Source: Pseudomonadota bacterium
GTDB taxonomy: Bacteria; Pseudomonadota; Alphaproteobacteria; Rhizobiales; Rhizobiaceae
Length of the DNA: 64,000 bases
Assembly: GCA_020161665.1 (NCBI GenBank)
Contig: JAIUPA010000009.1
Location: 1-64,000, forward strand
Direction of reading: 5' to 3'
The translations under genes were made by a program, and so were the position numbers. The notes under the pieces are model-generated. The model saw nothing but the letters and a program-made list of their open reading frames with translations, was not told the DNA's origin and did not search any database. This document shows positions 1 through 8,526 of the stretch, piece by piece. Position 1 is the first letter of the stretch; the number at the start of each line of letters is the position of its first letter.

Positions 1-9
1 GTTGGTCAT
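1..9 (-). CDS. Possible 5' end of an unidentified minus-strand gene
   Basis: The reverse strand reads GAGGATCAGAGAC followed by ATG ACC AAC at the window edge, so a purine-rich Shine-Dalgarno-like stretch lies 8 bases before a start codon. An in-frame stop lies about 25 bases upstream, so this would be a true start rather than the middle of a gene. Only three codons are visible and no product can be named. It could be a chance match. Confidence 0.25.
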
Positions 10-460
10 GTCTCTGATCCTCGGGTCTGAAGGTCAGCGAAGCGGAACGCCGCGCCTGACCTTCTGGCCGTCGCCGAGACTGGGGTAGCAACGAGCAAGG
101 GCGGCCGGGGTGGAGGGGGATCACCCGGCCTGCACAAGCCCCTTGGGCGCGGAAGGCTGGGGATACCGCCCCGGACGGTTCCACTTACCTTGCTGGCGCG
201 AGGGCAAGGCCCTTAGTAAATCCAATCAGTCAGTCGCCGCTTCGCGGCGTCACTGTTAGGTTTCTGGCGCTGGAAACAGATGGTGCGCGCAGGGTCATCG
301 GCTTTCGGTGACGACGCGAAGGCGCGAGCCGGTCGATGCCGCACTCGCCTTCGTTCGATCCCTGCCGGCAAAGTAGGCCACTGCGGCGCGGCGATAGCCG
401 CGCCGGCCCGGAGGCGAACGCGCTTCCAAATTGCGCTGTAGAGAGCCGGAGGGCCGCTAT
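10..460. other. Non-coding stretch with several inverted repeats
   Basis: No frame here gives a convincing protein. The stretch holds two clear inverted repeats: AAGGTCAG at 30-37 with CTGACCTT at 56-63, and GGCCGGG at 103-109 with CCCGGCC at 124-130. The loop of the second is CU-rich on the minus strand. It lies between a minus-strand terminator and a possible minus-strand start at position 9, so it may be a long 5' leader or carry a small RNA. Landmarks of tmRNA, RNase P RNA, SRP RNA and cobalamin riboswitches were looked for and not found. Confidence 0.4.
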
Positions 461-488
461 GAAAAAGCCCCGGCGCTCTTGCGCCGGG
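461..488 (-). terminator. Rho-independent terminator of the membrane protein gene
   Basis: On the minus strand an 8-bp GC stem (CCCGGCGC / GCGCCGGG, plus positions 469-476 and 481-488) with a 4-base loop is followed by GCTTTTTC. It lies 21 bases downstream of the stop codon of the minus-strand gene at 510-935, which it most likely terminates. Confidence 0.75.
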
Positions 489-509
489 ACCGCATTTCAT
501 ACCTTCATG

Positions 510-935
510 TCAACGGGCAAGCGCGGGGCTGGAGGGCAACGGTGCGGCCAGTCGCATCAAAGCCGATACGCCAACGAAACCGCCGCCGACCAGACAGAAG
601 ATTTGCCGCCAGATTTCAGAGGGCACCGCCTCTTTGGTGATGCCATAGACCAGCGCATAGCCTGCGACGGCGGCGGGTGCGGCAAAGATCAGCGCCACAA
701 TCAAGCGCAGGATGGGAGTGCGCAACGTCTCGAACAGCAAAGCGAGGATGCCAAACGCCACGCCAGCGGAAACGAGGCCGACCAGCCCGGCACCTATCAC
801 GCCGGAGCCGGTCTGATAGGCGAATTGCGCAGCAGTCAATCCGAGCATGAAGGGCAGAGCATAGACTGCGAGCTTATAGGCCACGACGCAAAGGACGGCG
901 ACTAGCGCCACGCTCATCAACATCACGGCTACCAT
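510..935 (-). CDS. Small integral membrane protein of unknown function
   Basis: The product is a 141-residue, very hydrophobic protein with about four predicted membrane helices (around residues 3-28, 40-68, 72-98 and 112-130) and a short polar C-terminus. The start is supported by AAGGAG seven bases upstream of the ATG, and a terminator follows the stop, so it looks like a single-gene transcript. I do not recognise a characterised family. It resembles uncharacterised membrane proteins that I associate with conjugative or integrative elements of alphaproteobacteria, but I could not verify that here. Confidence 0.65.
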   Translation of the reverse strand: MVAVMLMSVALVAVLCVVAYKLAVYALPFMLGLTAAQFAYQTGSGVIGAGLVGLVSAGVAFGILALLFETLRTPILRLIVALIFAAPAAVAGYALVYGITKEAVPSEIWRQIFCLVGGGFVGVSALMRLAAPLPSSPALAR

Positions 936-1237
936 GGTTCTGCTCCTTCACGGTCTGCGCGGATTGCCGTTGCGTCGCTCCTGCGGTTGGGCACGGGCAA
1001 CATAATGCCAACCCGTGCCCCGTCTGTCGACCATCGACGGCTTTCAGGTGTCATTTTGGAGGGCTATAGCGTAGGTGTAGTTCTCGGTTTCTTCGTCTCC
1101 CGCCCGCCATTTTTCCCCTTAATCAGCTTATTCACGGATCTGTTTCAGGTAGTACGCCTAAGCGTTTTCTGTCTGTATTGGGCCCTGCTTTCCCCAAGCC
1201 CCATTGACGCTCAAGGTGAACAACCCTTCACGCCCGC
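936..1237. other. Intergenic region with a 9-bp inverted repeat
   Basis: This is the divergent spacer between the membrane protein gene (minus) and the BMP transporter operon (plus). It contains a perfect inverted repeat, GGGCACGGG at 989-997 and CCCGTGCCC at 1012-1020, with a 14-base loop and no T-run. An open frame of 84 codons runs through 987-1241, but it has no Shine-Dalgarno sequence or recognisable similarity and is not called. Local composition is less GC-rich than the genes on either side. Confidence 0.4.
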
Positions 1238-1288
1238 TTGACACAATTTTAGACAGCGCCTAAAAATGAACCAATTGGTAAAAATTGG
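1238..1288 (+). promoter_or_regulatory. Putative sigma-70 promoter and palindromic operator of the BMP operon
   Basis: TTGACA at 1238-1243 is followed after 17 bases by TAAAAA at 1261-1266. Just downstream is a perfect 10-bp palindrome, ACCAATTGGT (1270-1279), and the half site AATTGG recurs at 1283-1288. A palindrome at the expected transcription start suggests a repressor site. No regulator gene is adjacent, so the binding protein is unknown. Confidence 0.45.
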
Positions 1289-1299
1289 GGAACAGAACA

Positions 1300-2286
1300 A
1301 TGACCAAAAGCATCTACATGACGCGCCGCGCCATTCTGGCTTCCGGCCTTGCCCTTGGCGCCAGCAGCTTCATTCCGGGCGCGCGTGCCGCCGCCCCGAT
1401 CAAGGTGGCCGGCATTCACGGCTCGCCGGTTGAAAACGCCTGGAACTCGGTTCTGCACAAGGCGCTGCAGGATGCCGCTTCTGAAGGCGTGATCGAATAT
1501 GTGTTCTCCGAAGGCGTTTCCGGCACCGACTATCCGCGCGCCATGCGCGAATATGCCGAACAGGGTGCCAAGCTCATCATCGGCGAAGCCTATGCCGTTG
1601 AAAAGCAGGCCCGCGAAGTGGCCGCCGATTACCCGGATACGGCCTTCGTGCTCGGCTCCAGCGGCAAGGAAGAAGGCGACAATTTCGGCGTGTTCGGCAC
1701 CTGGAACCAGGACGGCGCTTACCTCGCCGGTATGCTGGCAGGCAAGATGACCAAGTCGAACGTGGTCGGCTCGGTCGGCGCCATGCCGATCCCGGAAGTG
1801 AACCAGCTGATCAACGCCTTTGGCGCTGGTGTGAAGGCCGTTAACCCGAATGCCAAGCACCTCGTAACCTTTATCGGCACCTTCTTTGATCCGCCGAAGG
1901 CGCGCGAAGCCGGTCTTGCCCAGATCGACGCCGGTGCGGACATTCTGTTCGGCGAGCGTATCGGCACGGCGGATGCTGCCAAGGAGCGCGGCATCAAGGC
2001 TGTCGGTTCGCTGATCGACTACACGCCGCGTTATCCCGGCACCGTGTTTGCCAATGCCCTGTGGGGTTTCCGCCCGATCCTCAATGCTGCTCTGGCCGAT
2101 GTGGCCGCTGGCAAGCCGGTGGGCCGCGATTACACGGCCTATGGCCTTCTGAAGGAAGGCGGCTCGGATATCGTTTACCTGAAGGACGCCGCACCGGCTG
2201 AGGCTGTGGCCGCGATGGAAGCCAAGCGCGCCGAAATCAAGGCTGGCACCTTCACCGTTCCGCAGGACACGAGCGAACCGAAGTAA
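1300..2286 (+). CDS. BMP-family ABC transporter substrate-binding protein
   Basis: This is the periplasmic receptor of a BMP/PnrA-type importer, a class that binds nucleosides or related small molecules. The 328-residue product begins with a Tat-like signal (TRRAIL at residues 8-13) and an Ala-rich cleavage region near residue 31. The mature part has the Bmp layout: an early KVAGIHGS strand, FGVFGTWNQDGAYLAGMLAG in the middle, and a two-lobe Rossmann-like pattern. The ATG at 1300 is preferred because it places the twin-arginine signal at the N-terminus; a TTG 15 bases upstream is open but has no ribosome-binding site. It heads an operon with an amidase, ATPase, two permeases and a deaminase. 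The ligand is not identifiable from sequence. Confidence 0.88.
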   Translation: MTKSIYMTRRAILASGLALGASSFIPGARAAAPIKVAGIHGSPVENAWNSVLHKALQDAASEGVIEYVFSEGVSGTDYPRAMREYAEQGAKLIIGEAYAVEKQAREVAADYPDTAFVLGSSGKEEGDNFGVFGTWNQDGAYLAGMLAGKMTKSNVVGSVGAMPIPEVNQLINAFGAGVKAVNPNAKHLVTFIGTFFDPPKAREAGLAQIDAGADILFGERIGTADAAKERGIKAVGSLIDYTPRYPGTVFANALWGFRPILNAALADVAAGKPVGRDYTAYGLLKEGGSDIVYLKDAAPAEAVAAMEAKRAEIKAGTFTVPQDTSEPK

Positions 2287-2292
2287 GCGGCG

Positions 2293-3693
2293 ATGCAGGC
2301 CGACGCAACCGCACTGGCGCAGGCCATCGCTGCGGGCCGCCAGACGGCGGCGGCGGCCATGGACGCTTCTCTCAAAACCGCCGAGCGCTTTTCAGCGCTC
2401 GGTGCCCTTGCTTATAGCGATACGGAAAAGGGGCGGGCTGCGGCCCTTGCTTTCGATGCGTTACCTGCCTCGAAAAAGGCCCTGCCCTTTGGCGGCGTGC
2501 CGACGCTTGCCAAGGATCTGGGCGGCCCTTTTGAAGGCTTTCCCGTCAGTGCCGGTTCGAAAATGCTGCCCCGTCGCGGCGGCATGGCGGATTCCGACCT
2601 CGCCACCCGTTTTCGCGCCGCAGGCTTTTGTCTCTTCGGGCTGACAACCAGCCCGGAATTCGGCCTTTCCCTTGCCAGTGAACCGGCCATCGGCCCCATC
2701 TCGCGCAATCCGCTTGACCCGTCTCTCAGTTCCGGCGGTTCGTCCGGTGGCGCGGCGGCGGTCGTTGCGGCGGGCATTGTGGCCATGGCCCACGCCACGG
2801 ATGCCGGCGGCTCCATTCGTGTTCCCGCAGCCTGCTGCGGCCTTGTCGGTTTCAAGCCGGGGCGCGGCACCATGCCTGCCGGTCCCAGCTACGGCAATTA
2901 TCTTGGCGGCATTGCCACGGAACTCGCCATCTGTCGGTCGGTGCGCGATGCATCGCGGGCTTTCGATGCCCTCTCGGGCGATGCGCGCGGCCCCTTCCCG
3001 CCGGTTCAGCCGATCGACCTTGCCCCTTCCGCGCTGCGGGTCGGTGTTCTGACGGATACGGGCGCGGAAACACCGACGGACGCGGCCCGGCTGGAAGCGA
3101 TCGAGGCGGCGGCAAAGTCACTGGAGGCGGCAGGCCATACGGTCAAACGTGTTTCGTGGAGCGCGATTGCCAACCTCGCCGCGACCAGTGCGCAGGCTTT
3201 TGTCGATGTGGTGGCGATCAATCTGGCGGAAATGGCCGAGCGCATTCCCGCCGATTTTTCTGTGACCGAACCGATGACGCAGGCCGTTCTCAAACGCGGG
3301 CAGACCATGCGCGGCACGGATGTCTGGCGGGTGAGCAACACGCTTGCCTTCGTGGCGCGTGATCTTTGGCGCGTCTTTGATGAGATCGACCTTCTGCTGA
3401 CACCGATGCTGTCGACGGCCCCGAAACCCATCGGGTCCTTCCCGACCGATCACGGCGATGTTGACCTGCATTTCGAGCGCATGAAGGCCTTTGCGCCGCT
3501 GGCCGCACTCGCCAATATTTCCGGTTTTCCGGCCATCACCCTGCCCTTCGGGGCGGATGCGGCGGGGCTGCCGCTGCCGGTGCAATTGCTCGCGCCGATG
3601 GGCTATGAGGCCCTTCTTCTTTCGCTGGCCACGGCCCTTGAGGCCGAGGGTCGCTGGCACCACCCCTTCTCCATCGCGGGGCTTGAATCATGA
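2293..3693 (+). CDS. Amidase, amidase-signature (AS) family
   Basis: The 466-residue enzyme hydrolyses an amide or related C-N bond in the cytoplasm. The Ser-cisSer-Lys triad is visible: Lys74 in TLAKDL, the Gly/Ser-rich motif GGSSGG (Ser150/151), and the nucleophile Ser174 in AGGSIRVPA. Length and motif order fit the AS family (glutamyl-amidotransferase A, fatty acid amide and indoleacetamide hydrolases). It starts 7 bases after the BMP receptor gene and overlaps the ATPase gene by ATGA, so it is part of the transporter operon. This placement suggests that it processes the imported compound. No signal peptide is present. The substrate is unknown. Confidence 0.88.
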   Translation: MQADATALAQAIAAGRQTAAAAMDASLKTAERFSALGALAYSDTEKGRAAALAFDALPASKKALPFGGVPTLAKDLGGPFEGFPVSAGSKMLPRRGGMADSDLATRFRAAGFCLFGLTTSPEFGLSLASEPAIGPISRNPLDPSLSSGGSSGGAAAVVAAGIVAMAHATDAGGSIRVPAACCGLVGFKPGRGTMPAGPSYGNYLGGIATELAICRSVRDASRAFDALSGDARGPFPPVQPIDLAPSALRVGVLTDTGAETPTDAARLEAIEAAAKSLEAAGHTVKRVSWSAIANLAATSAQAFVDVVAINLAEMAERIPADFSVTEPMTQAVLKRGQTMRGTDVWRVSNTLAFVARDLWRVFDEIDLLLTPMLSTAPKPIGSFPTDHGDVDLHFERMKAFAPLAALANISGFPAITLPFGADAAGLPLPVQLLAPMGYEALLLSLATALEAEGRWHHPFSIAGLES

Positions 3694-5213
3694 GCGAAGC
3701 CGTTCTCGAAATTTCGGGCGTCAGCAAGCGCTTCGGCACCAATCTCGCCAACGACAATATCTCTCTGTCGCTCGGCAAGGGCGAGATCGTGGCGCTTCTG
3801 GGTGAAAACGGCGCGGGCAAGACGACGCTGATGAGCATCCTCTTCGGCCACTATATGCCCGATAGCGGCCATGTGCGGGTGATGGGGCAAGACCTGCCGC
3901 CCGGCAAGCCGCGTGCCGCCATTCGGGCCGGGATCGGCATGGTGCATCAGCATTTCTCGCTGGCACCGAACCTCACCGTTCTCGAAAATGTCATGACCGG
4001 CACGGAAAGCCTGTGGTCCGTCGCTTCCAATACGGGGCCGGGCCGGGCCAAGCTGATGGCCATTTCCGAACGCTTCGGCCTCAAGGTCAACCCGGATGCG
4101 CGGCTCGGCGATCTTTCCGTTGGTGAGCAGCAGCGCGTCGAAATCCTCAAGGCGCTCTATAATGATGCGCGCATTCTGGTGCTCGATGAGCCGACCGCGG
4201 TGCTGACCAATATCGAGGCGGAAAAGCTATTCTCCACGCTGAAGGATATGGCCCGTCAGGGGCTGTCGCTCATCTTCATCTCCCACAAGCTGGACGAGGT
4301 GATGGCAACCGCCGACCGCGTGGTGGTGTTGCGCGGCGGCAAGCTGGTGGCCGAACGCAAGGCTGCCGAGACGAGCAAGGCGGAACTCGCCGAACTGATG
4401 GTGGGCCGTGCGGTCAAGCGTCCGGTGCGCGAAGCCTCGACGCCGGGCGAGACCGTGCTGGAAGCGGTTGGCGTGACGGTTCGAGTTGACGATGTCGACC
4501 GCCTGAAGGCCATCGATTTTCACCTGCGCGCCGGGGAAGTGCTGGGCATTATCGGCGTTTCCGGCAATGGCCAGACGTTGCTCGCGCAACTCTTAAGCGG
4601 CACGGCCAAGCGCACGTCCGGCGATCTGGTCCTCTTCGGGCATGGCGTGGGCGACCTGTCGGTCGCCGATGCCGTTCATGCCGGGATTGGCCGCATCCCG
4701 GAAGACCGCAACAAGGAAGGGGCCATCGGCGAGATGGCGATCTGGGAAAATGCCGTTCTGGAACGGCTTTCCGGTTATTCCCGCCACGGACTGGTGGACC
4801 GCAAAAGCGCTATCGACTTTGCCGGACGGATCATTTCCGCCTTCGACGTGCGCGGCGGCTCGCCAACAAGCCGCATTCGCCTGCTTTCGGGCGGAAACAT
4901 GCAGAAGCTCATACTGGGTCGTAACCTGATCGAACATCCGCGCATTCTGGTAGCGGCCCAACCGGCGCGCGGTCTGGATGAAGGGGCCGTTGCCGCCGTT
5001 CATGAGCGGATTCTGGAGGCGCGGCGGGCGGGGTGCGCCGTGCTTCTGATTTCGGAAGACCTTGAGGAAGTGATGGCGCTTGCCGACCGCATTCAGGCGA
5101 TTGTCGGCGGCAGACTTTCGCCGCCGGTCAAGGCCGAGGATGTGGACACCCGTCGTCTCGGCCTCATGATGGCCGGGGAATGGGAACAGGAGGGCGTGGC
5201 CCATGCGGTTTGA
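3690..5213 (+). CDS. BMP-type ABC importer ATPase with two nucleotide-binding domains
   Basis: The 507-residue protein holds two ABC domains in tandem, as in sugar and nucleoside importers of the RbsA/YufO type. The first has a canonical Walker A (GENGAGKT, residues 38-45) and signature LSVGEQQR. The second has a degenerate Walker A region (GVSGNGQT) and the signature LSGGNMQK, the usual asymmetry of this family. It overlaps the amidase gene by 4 bases and the first permease gene by 11, indicating translational coupling. It would energise transport by the two permeases that follow. Confidence 0.92.
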   Translation: MSEAVLEISGVSKRFGTNLANDNISLSLGKGEIVALLGENGAGKTTLMSILFGHYMPDSGHVRVMGQDLPPGKPRAAIRAGIGMVHQHFSLAPNLTVLENVMTGTESLWSVASNTGPGRAKLMAISERFGLKVNPDARLGDLSVGEQQRVEILKALYNDARILVLDEPTAVLTNIEAEKLFSTLKDMARQGLSLIFISHKLDEVMATADRVVVLRGGKLVAERKAAETSKAELAELMVGRAVKRPVREASTPGETVLEAVGVTVRVDDVDRLKAIDFHLRAGEVLGIIGVSGNGQTLLAQLLSGTAKRTSGDLVLFGHGVGDLSVADAVHAGIGRIPEDRNKEGAIGEMAIWENAVLERLSGYSRHGLVDRKSAIDFAGRIISAFDVRGGSPTSRIRLLSGGNMQKLILGRNLIEHPRILVAAQPARGLDEGAVAAVHERILEARRAGCAVLLISEDLEEVMALADRIQAIVGGRLSPPVKAEDVDTRRLGLMMAGEWEQEGVAHAV

Positions 5214-6252
5214 ACGACGCGAACACCGCCCGGCGGCGCTTGTCATTGCCACGCCCATCCTCGCCGTCGTGGCGGCCCTTGCCGTCGCCGGTCTTTTGAT
5301 TGCGCTGGCCGGTGCGCCGGTTCTCACCGCCTATTGGAAAATCCTCACCGGAGCCTTTGGCTCGCGCCTTTCGACCACGGAAACGCTGACGCGCGCTGCC
5401 CCCCTGATGCTGACCGGCCTTGCCGCAGCCATTGCCTTTCGCGCGCGGCTCTGGAACATCGGGGCGGAGGGGCAGTTTTATCTGGGGGCGATTGCTGTCG
5501 CCGCCACCTCTTCCCATGTGCTGGCCGGCCTGCCATCGGCGGTGCAAATCCCGCTGCTTTTTGTCGTCGGGGCTGCGGCAGGCATGGTTCTGCTTCTGGT
5601 GCCGCTCTGGCTTCGCCTGCGGTTTTCGGTCGATGAAGTGGTGACGACGCTTCTTCTCAATTTCGTCGCCATTCTCTTCGTTTCAATGCTGATTGATGGT
5701 GTGTTGAAGGACCCGACCGCGTTCGGCTGGCCGCAATCGGTTGGTATCGACAGCGCGGCAAAGCTGCCGAAGCTTCTGGCCCGGTCGCGCCTCCATATCG
5801 GCCTTATCATCGCCATCGGCCTCGCCTTTGCCATTCATTTCGTGCAATCGCGCACCGTCTTCGGGCTGCAATCGCGCGCTGCCGGTCTCAACCCCACCGG
5901 GGCCGTGTTCGCCGGGGTGCCGCTGGCCCGCACGCTGGTGATCGTTGCCATGATGTCGGGCGGGCTCGCCGGTCTTGCCGGTGCCATCGAGGTGATGGGC
6001 GTCAAGGGCTATGTCACGACCGACCTTTCGCCGGGCTATGGCTATTCGGGCATCGTTGTTGCCATGCTCGCCAATCTCAACCCGCTCGGCGTGGTACTGG
6101 CGGCGCTCTTTACCGCCATCATGTTCGTGGGGGCCGATGGCATGAGCCGCAGCCTTGGCATTCCCACCTACATTGCCGACGTGACGGTGGCGCTTTCGCT
6201 GATTTCCATGCTGATTGCCGTCTTCTTCACCCAGTACAGGATCCGCCGATGA
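5203..6252 (+). CDS. ABC importer permease, BMP/nucleoside type (first subunit)
   Basis: The product is a 349-residue inner-membrane permease of the branched-chain/ribose permease superfamily (BPD_transp_2). About eight to ten hydrophobic segments are visible, starting with residues 12-35. Conserved family stretches include LWNIGAEGQFYLGAI near residue 85 and the cytoplasmic loop AGLNPTGAVFAGV near residue 230. The start codon lies inside the end of the ATPase gene and the stop overlaps the next permease by ATGA. It resembles YufP-like subunits and pairs with the following gene. Confidence 0.9.
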   Translation: MRFERREHRPAALVIATPILAVVAALAVAGLLIALAGAPVLTAYWKILTGAFGSRLSTTETLTRAAPLMLTGLAAAIAFRARLWNIGAEGQFYLGAIAVAATSSHVLAGLPSAVQIPLLFVVGAAAGMVLLLVPLWLRLRFSVDEVVTTLLLNFVAILFVSMLIDGVLKDPTAFGWPQSVGIDSAAKLPKLLARSRLHIGLIIAIGLAFAIHFVQSRTVFGLQSRAAGLNPTGAVFAGVPLARTLVIVAMMSGGLAGLAGAIEVMGVKGYVTTDLSPGYGYSGIVVAMLANLNPLGVVLAALFTAIMFVGADGMSRSLGIPTYIADVTVALSLISMLIAVFFTQYRIRR

Positions 6253-7193
6253 ACGCGCTTGTCGATATTCTCGCCTCCGCCGGTCTGTGGGCCGCTGTGC
6301 TGCGCATTGCCACGCCGCTGATTCTGGGCACACTCGGCGCGCTTTTGTGCGAACGTTCCGGCGTTTTGAACCTTGGCATCGAGGGCATCATGACCTTCGG
6401 TGCGATGATCGGCTGGCTGGCCGTCTACAATGGCGCGGACCTGTGGACCGGACTTCTGGTCGCGGCGCTGGCGGGCGGCGTCTTCGGCTTTCTGCATGCC
6501 GTGCTGACGGTGACGCTCGGGCTTTCGCAGCATGTGTCGGGCCTCGGCGTCACGCTGTTTGCCTCAAGCTTCAGCTATTATGTGTTTCGCCTGATGGTGC
6601 CGGTCGCGGGCACGCCGCCGACGGTGGAGCCGTTTCAGCCAATTGCCATTCCCGGCCTCTCCGACCTGCCTTTCTTCGGCCCGGCTTTCTTCAACCAGAC
6701 CCCGCCGACCTATCTCGCCATCCTGATTGCCATCCTCATGGCCTATATCATCCTGCGCACGCCGCTCGGCCTTGCCATCCGCATGGCGGGCGAAAATCCG
6801 CATGCGGCGGAAGCACAAGGCATCAACCCCATGGCGGTGCGTTATGGGGCGGTGATTGCCGGTTCGGCGCTGATGGCGGTGGGCGGAGCGTTTCTCACAC
6901 TTTCGGCCTTCAACAGCTTCTTCCCGACCATGGTGCAGGGGCGCGGCTGGATCTGCATTGCGCTCGTCGTCTTCGCCTCCTGGCGACCGGAACGGGCACT
7001 TCTCGGCGCGCTGCTCTTCGCCTTCTTCGATGGCTTCCAGCTTCGCCTGCAAACGGCGCTGAACGGGGCCGTGCCCTACCAGATTTTCCTGATGATCCCC
7101 TATGTCCTGTCGATTGCGGCGCTGGCCGTGATGGCACGGCGCGCCCGCGTGCCGCAGGCGCTGATGCAACCCTACCGGCGCGGCGAGCGCTAA
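6249..7193 (+). CDS. ABC importer permease, BMP/nucleoside type (second subunit)
   Basis: The product is a 314-residue inner-membrane permease, partner of the preceding subunit and similar to YufQ-type proteins. It carries the family landmarks LCERSGVLNLGIEGIM near residue 36 and RMAGENPHAAEAQGIN near residue 178, with alternating hydrophobic segments throughout. It overlaps the upstream permease gene by 4 bases. Together the two permeases and the double ATPase form a complete import channel for the BMP-bound ligand. Confidence 0.9.
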   Translation: MNALVDILASAGLWAAVLRIATPLILGTLGALLCERSGVLNLGIEGIMTFGAMIGWLAVYNGADLWTGLLVAALAGGVFGFLHAVLTVTLGLSQHVSGLGVTLFASSFSYYVFRLMVPVAGTPPTVEPFQPIAIPGLSDLPFFGPAFFNQTPPTYLAILIAILMAYIILRTPLGLAIRMAGENPHAAEAQGINPMAVRYGAVIAGSALMAVGGAFLTLSAFNSFFPTMVQGRGWICIALVVFASWRPERALLGALLFAFFDGFQLRLQTALNGAVPYQIFLMIPYVLSIAALAVMARRARVPQALMQPYRRGER

Positions 7194-7214
7194 GCCTTTC
7201 CAAGGATTATGCCC

Positions 7215-8513
7215 ATGTTCGATCTCATCATTCGCCAAGCCAACCTGCCCGATGGCCGCAAGGGTTTCGATATCGGGATTACCGCTGGCCGGATCGCCGC
7301 CATCGAAAAGACCATCGCGGCCACCGCCGGTGAAGAAATCGACGCGACGGGCCGCCTTCTCAGCCCCGCCTTCTGCGACCCGCATTTCCACATGGACGCG
7401 ACGCTTTCGCTTGGCCTGCCACGCATGAACATGTCCGGCACGCTGCTGGAAGGCATTTCGCTTTGGGGCGAGCTTCGCCCGACGCTCACCAAGGAAGCGT
7501 TGATCGAGCGGGCGGTGCGCTATTGCGACCTTGCTGTCAGTCAGGGGCTTCTCTTCATCCGCAGCCATGTGGATACGTCCGATCCGCGCCTTGTGACGGC
7601 GGAAGCGCTTCTCGAAGTACGCGAGATCGTCAAACCCTATATCGACCTGCAACTCGTGGCCTTCCCGCAGGATGGCTATTACCGCGCCGAAAACGGCGTT
7701 GCCTCACTGGAACGCGCGCTCGACATGGGCGTCGAGATCGTCGGCGGTATTCCGCATTTCGAACGCACGATGGATGAAGGCCGGAAATCGGTGGAAGCGC
7801 TTTGCCGCATTGCCGCCGACCGGGGCCTTGCCGTCGACATGCATTGCGACGAGACGGATGATCCGATGTCGCGCCACATCGAGACGCTCGCCGCCGAAAC
7901 GGTGCGCTTCGGGCTGAAGGGGCGTGTGGCCGGTTCGCACCTCACCTCCATGCATTCGATGGACAATTATTACGTCTCGAAGCTCATTCCGCTGATGGCG
8001 GAAGCCGAGATAAACGTCATTCCCAATCCGCTGATCAACATCATGCTGCAGGGTCGTCATGACACCTATCCGAAGCGGCGCGGCATGACGCGCATCCGTG
8101 AATTGATGGCGGCGGGTCTCAACGTTTCCTTCGGCCATGATTGCGTGATGGACCCGTGGTACTCCATGGGGTCTGGCGACATGCTGGAAGTGGCGCATAT
8201 GGCGCTGCATGTCTCGCAGATGGGCGGGATCGAGGAAAAGAAGGCGCTGTTTGACGCCGTCACCGTCAACTCCGCCAAGACCATGGGGCTTGAGGGCTAC
8301 GGGCTTGAGACGGGCTGCAAGGCCGACCTCGTGCTGCTTCAGGCCGAAAACGTGCAGGAAGCGATCCGGCTGAAGCCCGTGCGCCTTTACGTGCTGAAGG
8401 CGGGCAAGGTGATCAGCCGCACAGCGCCGGTGATCAACAGCCTGTTCCTCGAGGATCGCCCCGCTGCCATCGATGGCGGGCGCGATTTCGTGCCGCCCGC
8501 TGCCGGATCATGA
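7215..8513 (+). CDS. Cytosine-deaminase-like amidohydrolase
   Basis: The 432-residue metal-dependent hydrolase is of the CodA type and deaminates or hydrolyses a cyclic amidine or pyrimidine-like substrate. All expected metal and catalytic positions are present: His57 and His59 (PHFHMD), His210 and Glu213 (HCDETDD), His242 (SHLTSMHS), and Asp309/Asp313 in GHDCVMDPWYSMG, a close match to the CodA motif. The second of two nearby ATGs is chosen because AAGGA lies 8 bases before it but only 2 bases before the first. It is the last gene of the BMP operon and probably acts on the imported compound together with the amidase. Cytosine itself is possible, but other pyrimidine or triazine-like substrates are not excluded. 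Confidence 0.85.
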   Translation: MFDLIIRQANLPDGRKGFDIGITAGRIAAIEKTIAATAGEEIDATGRLLSPAFCDPHFHMDATLSLGLPRMNMSGTLLEGISLWGELRPTLTKEALIERAVRYCDLAVSQGLLFIRSHVDTSDPRLVTAEALLEVREIVKPYIDLQLVAFPQDGYYRAENGVASLERALDMGVEIVGGIPHFERTMDEGRKSVEALCRIAADRGLAVDMHCDETDDPMSRHIETLAAETVRFGLKGRVAGSHLTSMHSMDNYYVSKLIPLMAEAEINVIPNPLINIMLQGRHDTYPKRRGMTRIRELMAAGLNVSFGHDCVMDPWYSMGSGDMLEVAHMALHVSQMGGIEEKKALFDAVTVNSAKTMGLEGYGLETGCKADLVLLQAENVQEAIRLKPVRLYVLKAGKVISRTAPVINSLFLEDRPAAIDGGRDFVPPAAGS

Positions 8514-8526
8514 TGCCATGCCGTGA

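Noticed and set aside
10..460. tmRNA, RNase P RNA, SRP RNA or cobalamin riboswitch
   Set aside because: Landmark sequences (tag reading frame, GAGGAAAGTCCGG, GGAAGCAGCC-like loop, B12 box) were looked for on both strands and not found.
213..500. 95-codon minus-strand open frame
   Set aside because: It begins in the terminator hairpin of the membrane protein gene, has no ribosome-binding site, and has an Arg/Pro-rich composition typical of GC-rich non-coding frames.
987..1241. 84-codon plus-strand open frame in the spacer before the BMP operon
   Set aside because: No Shine-Dalgarno sequence, no recognisable family; it overlaps an inverted repeat and ends at the operon promoter.
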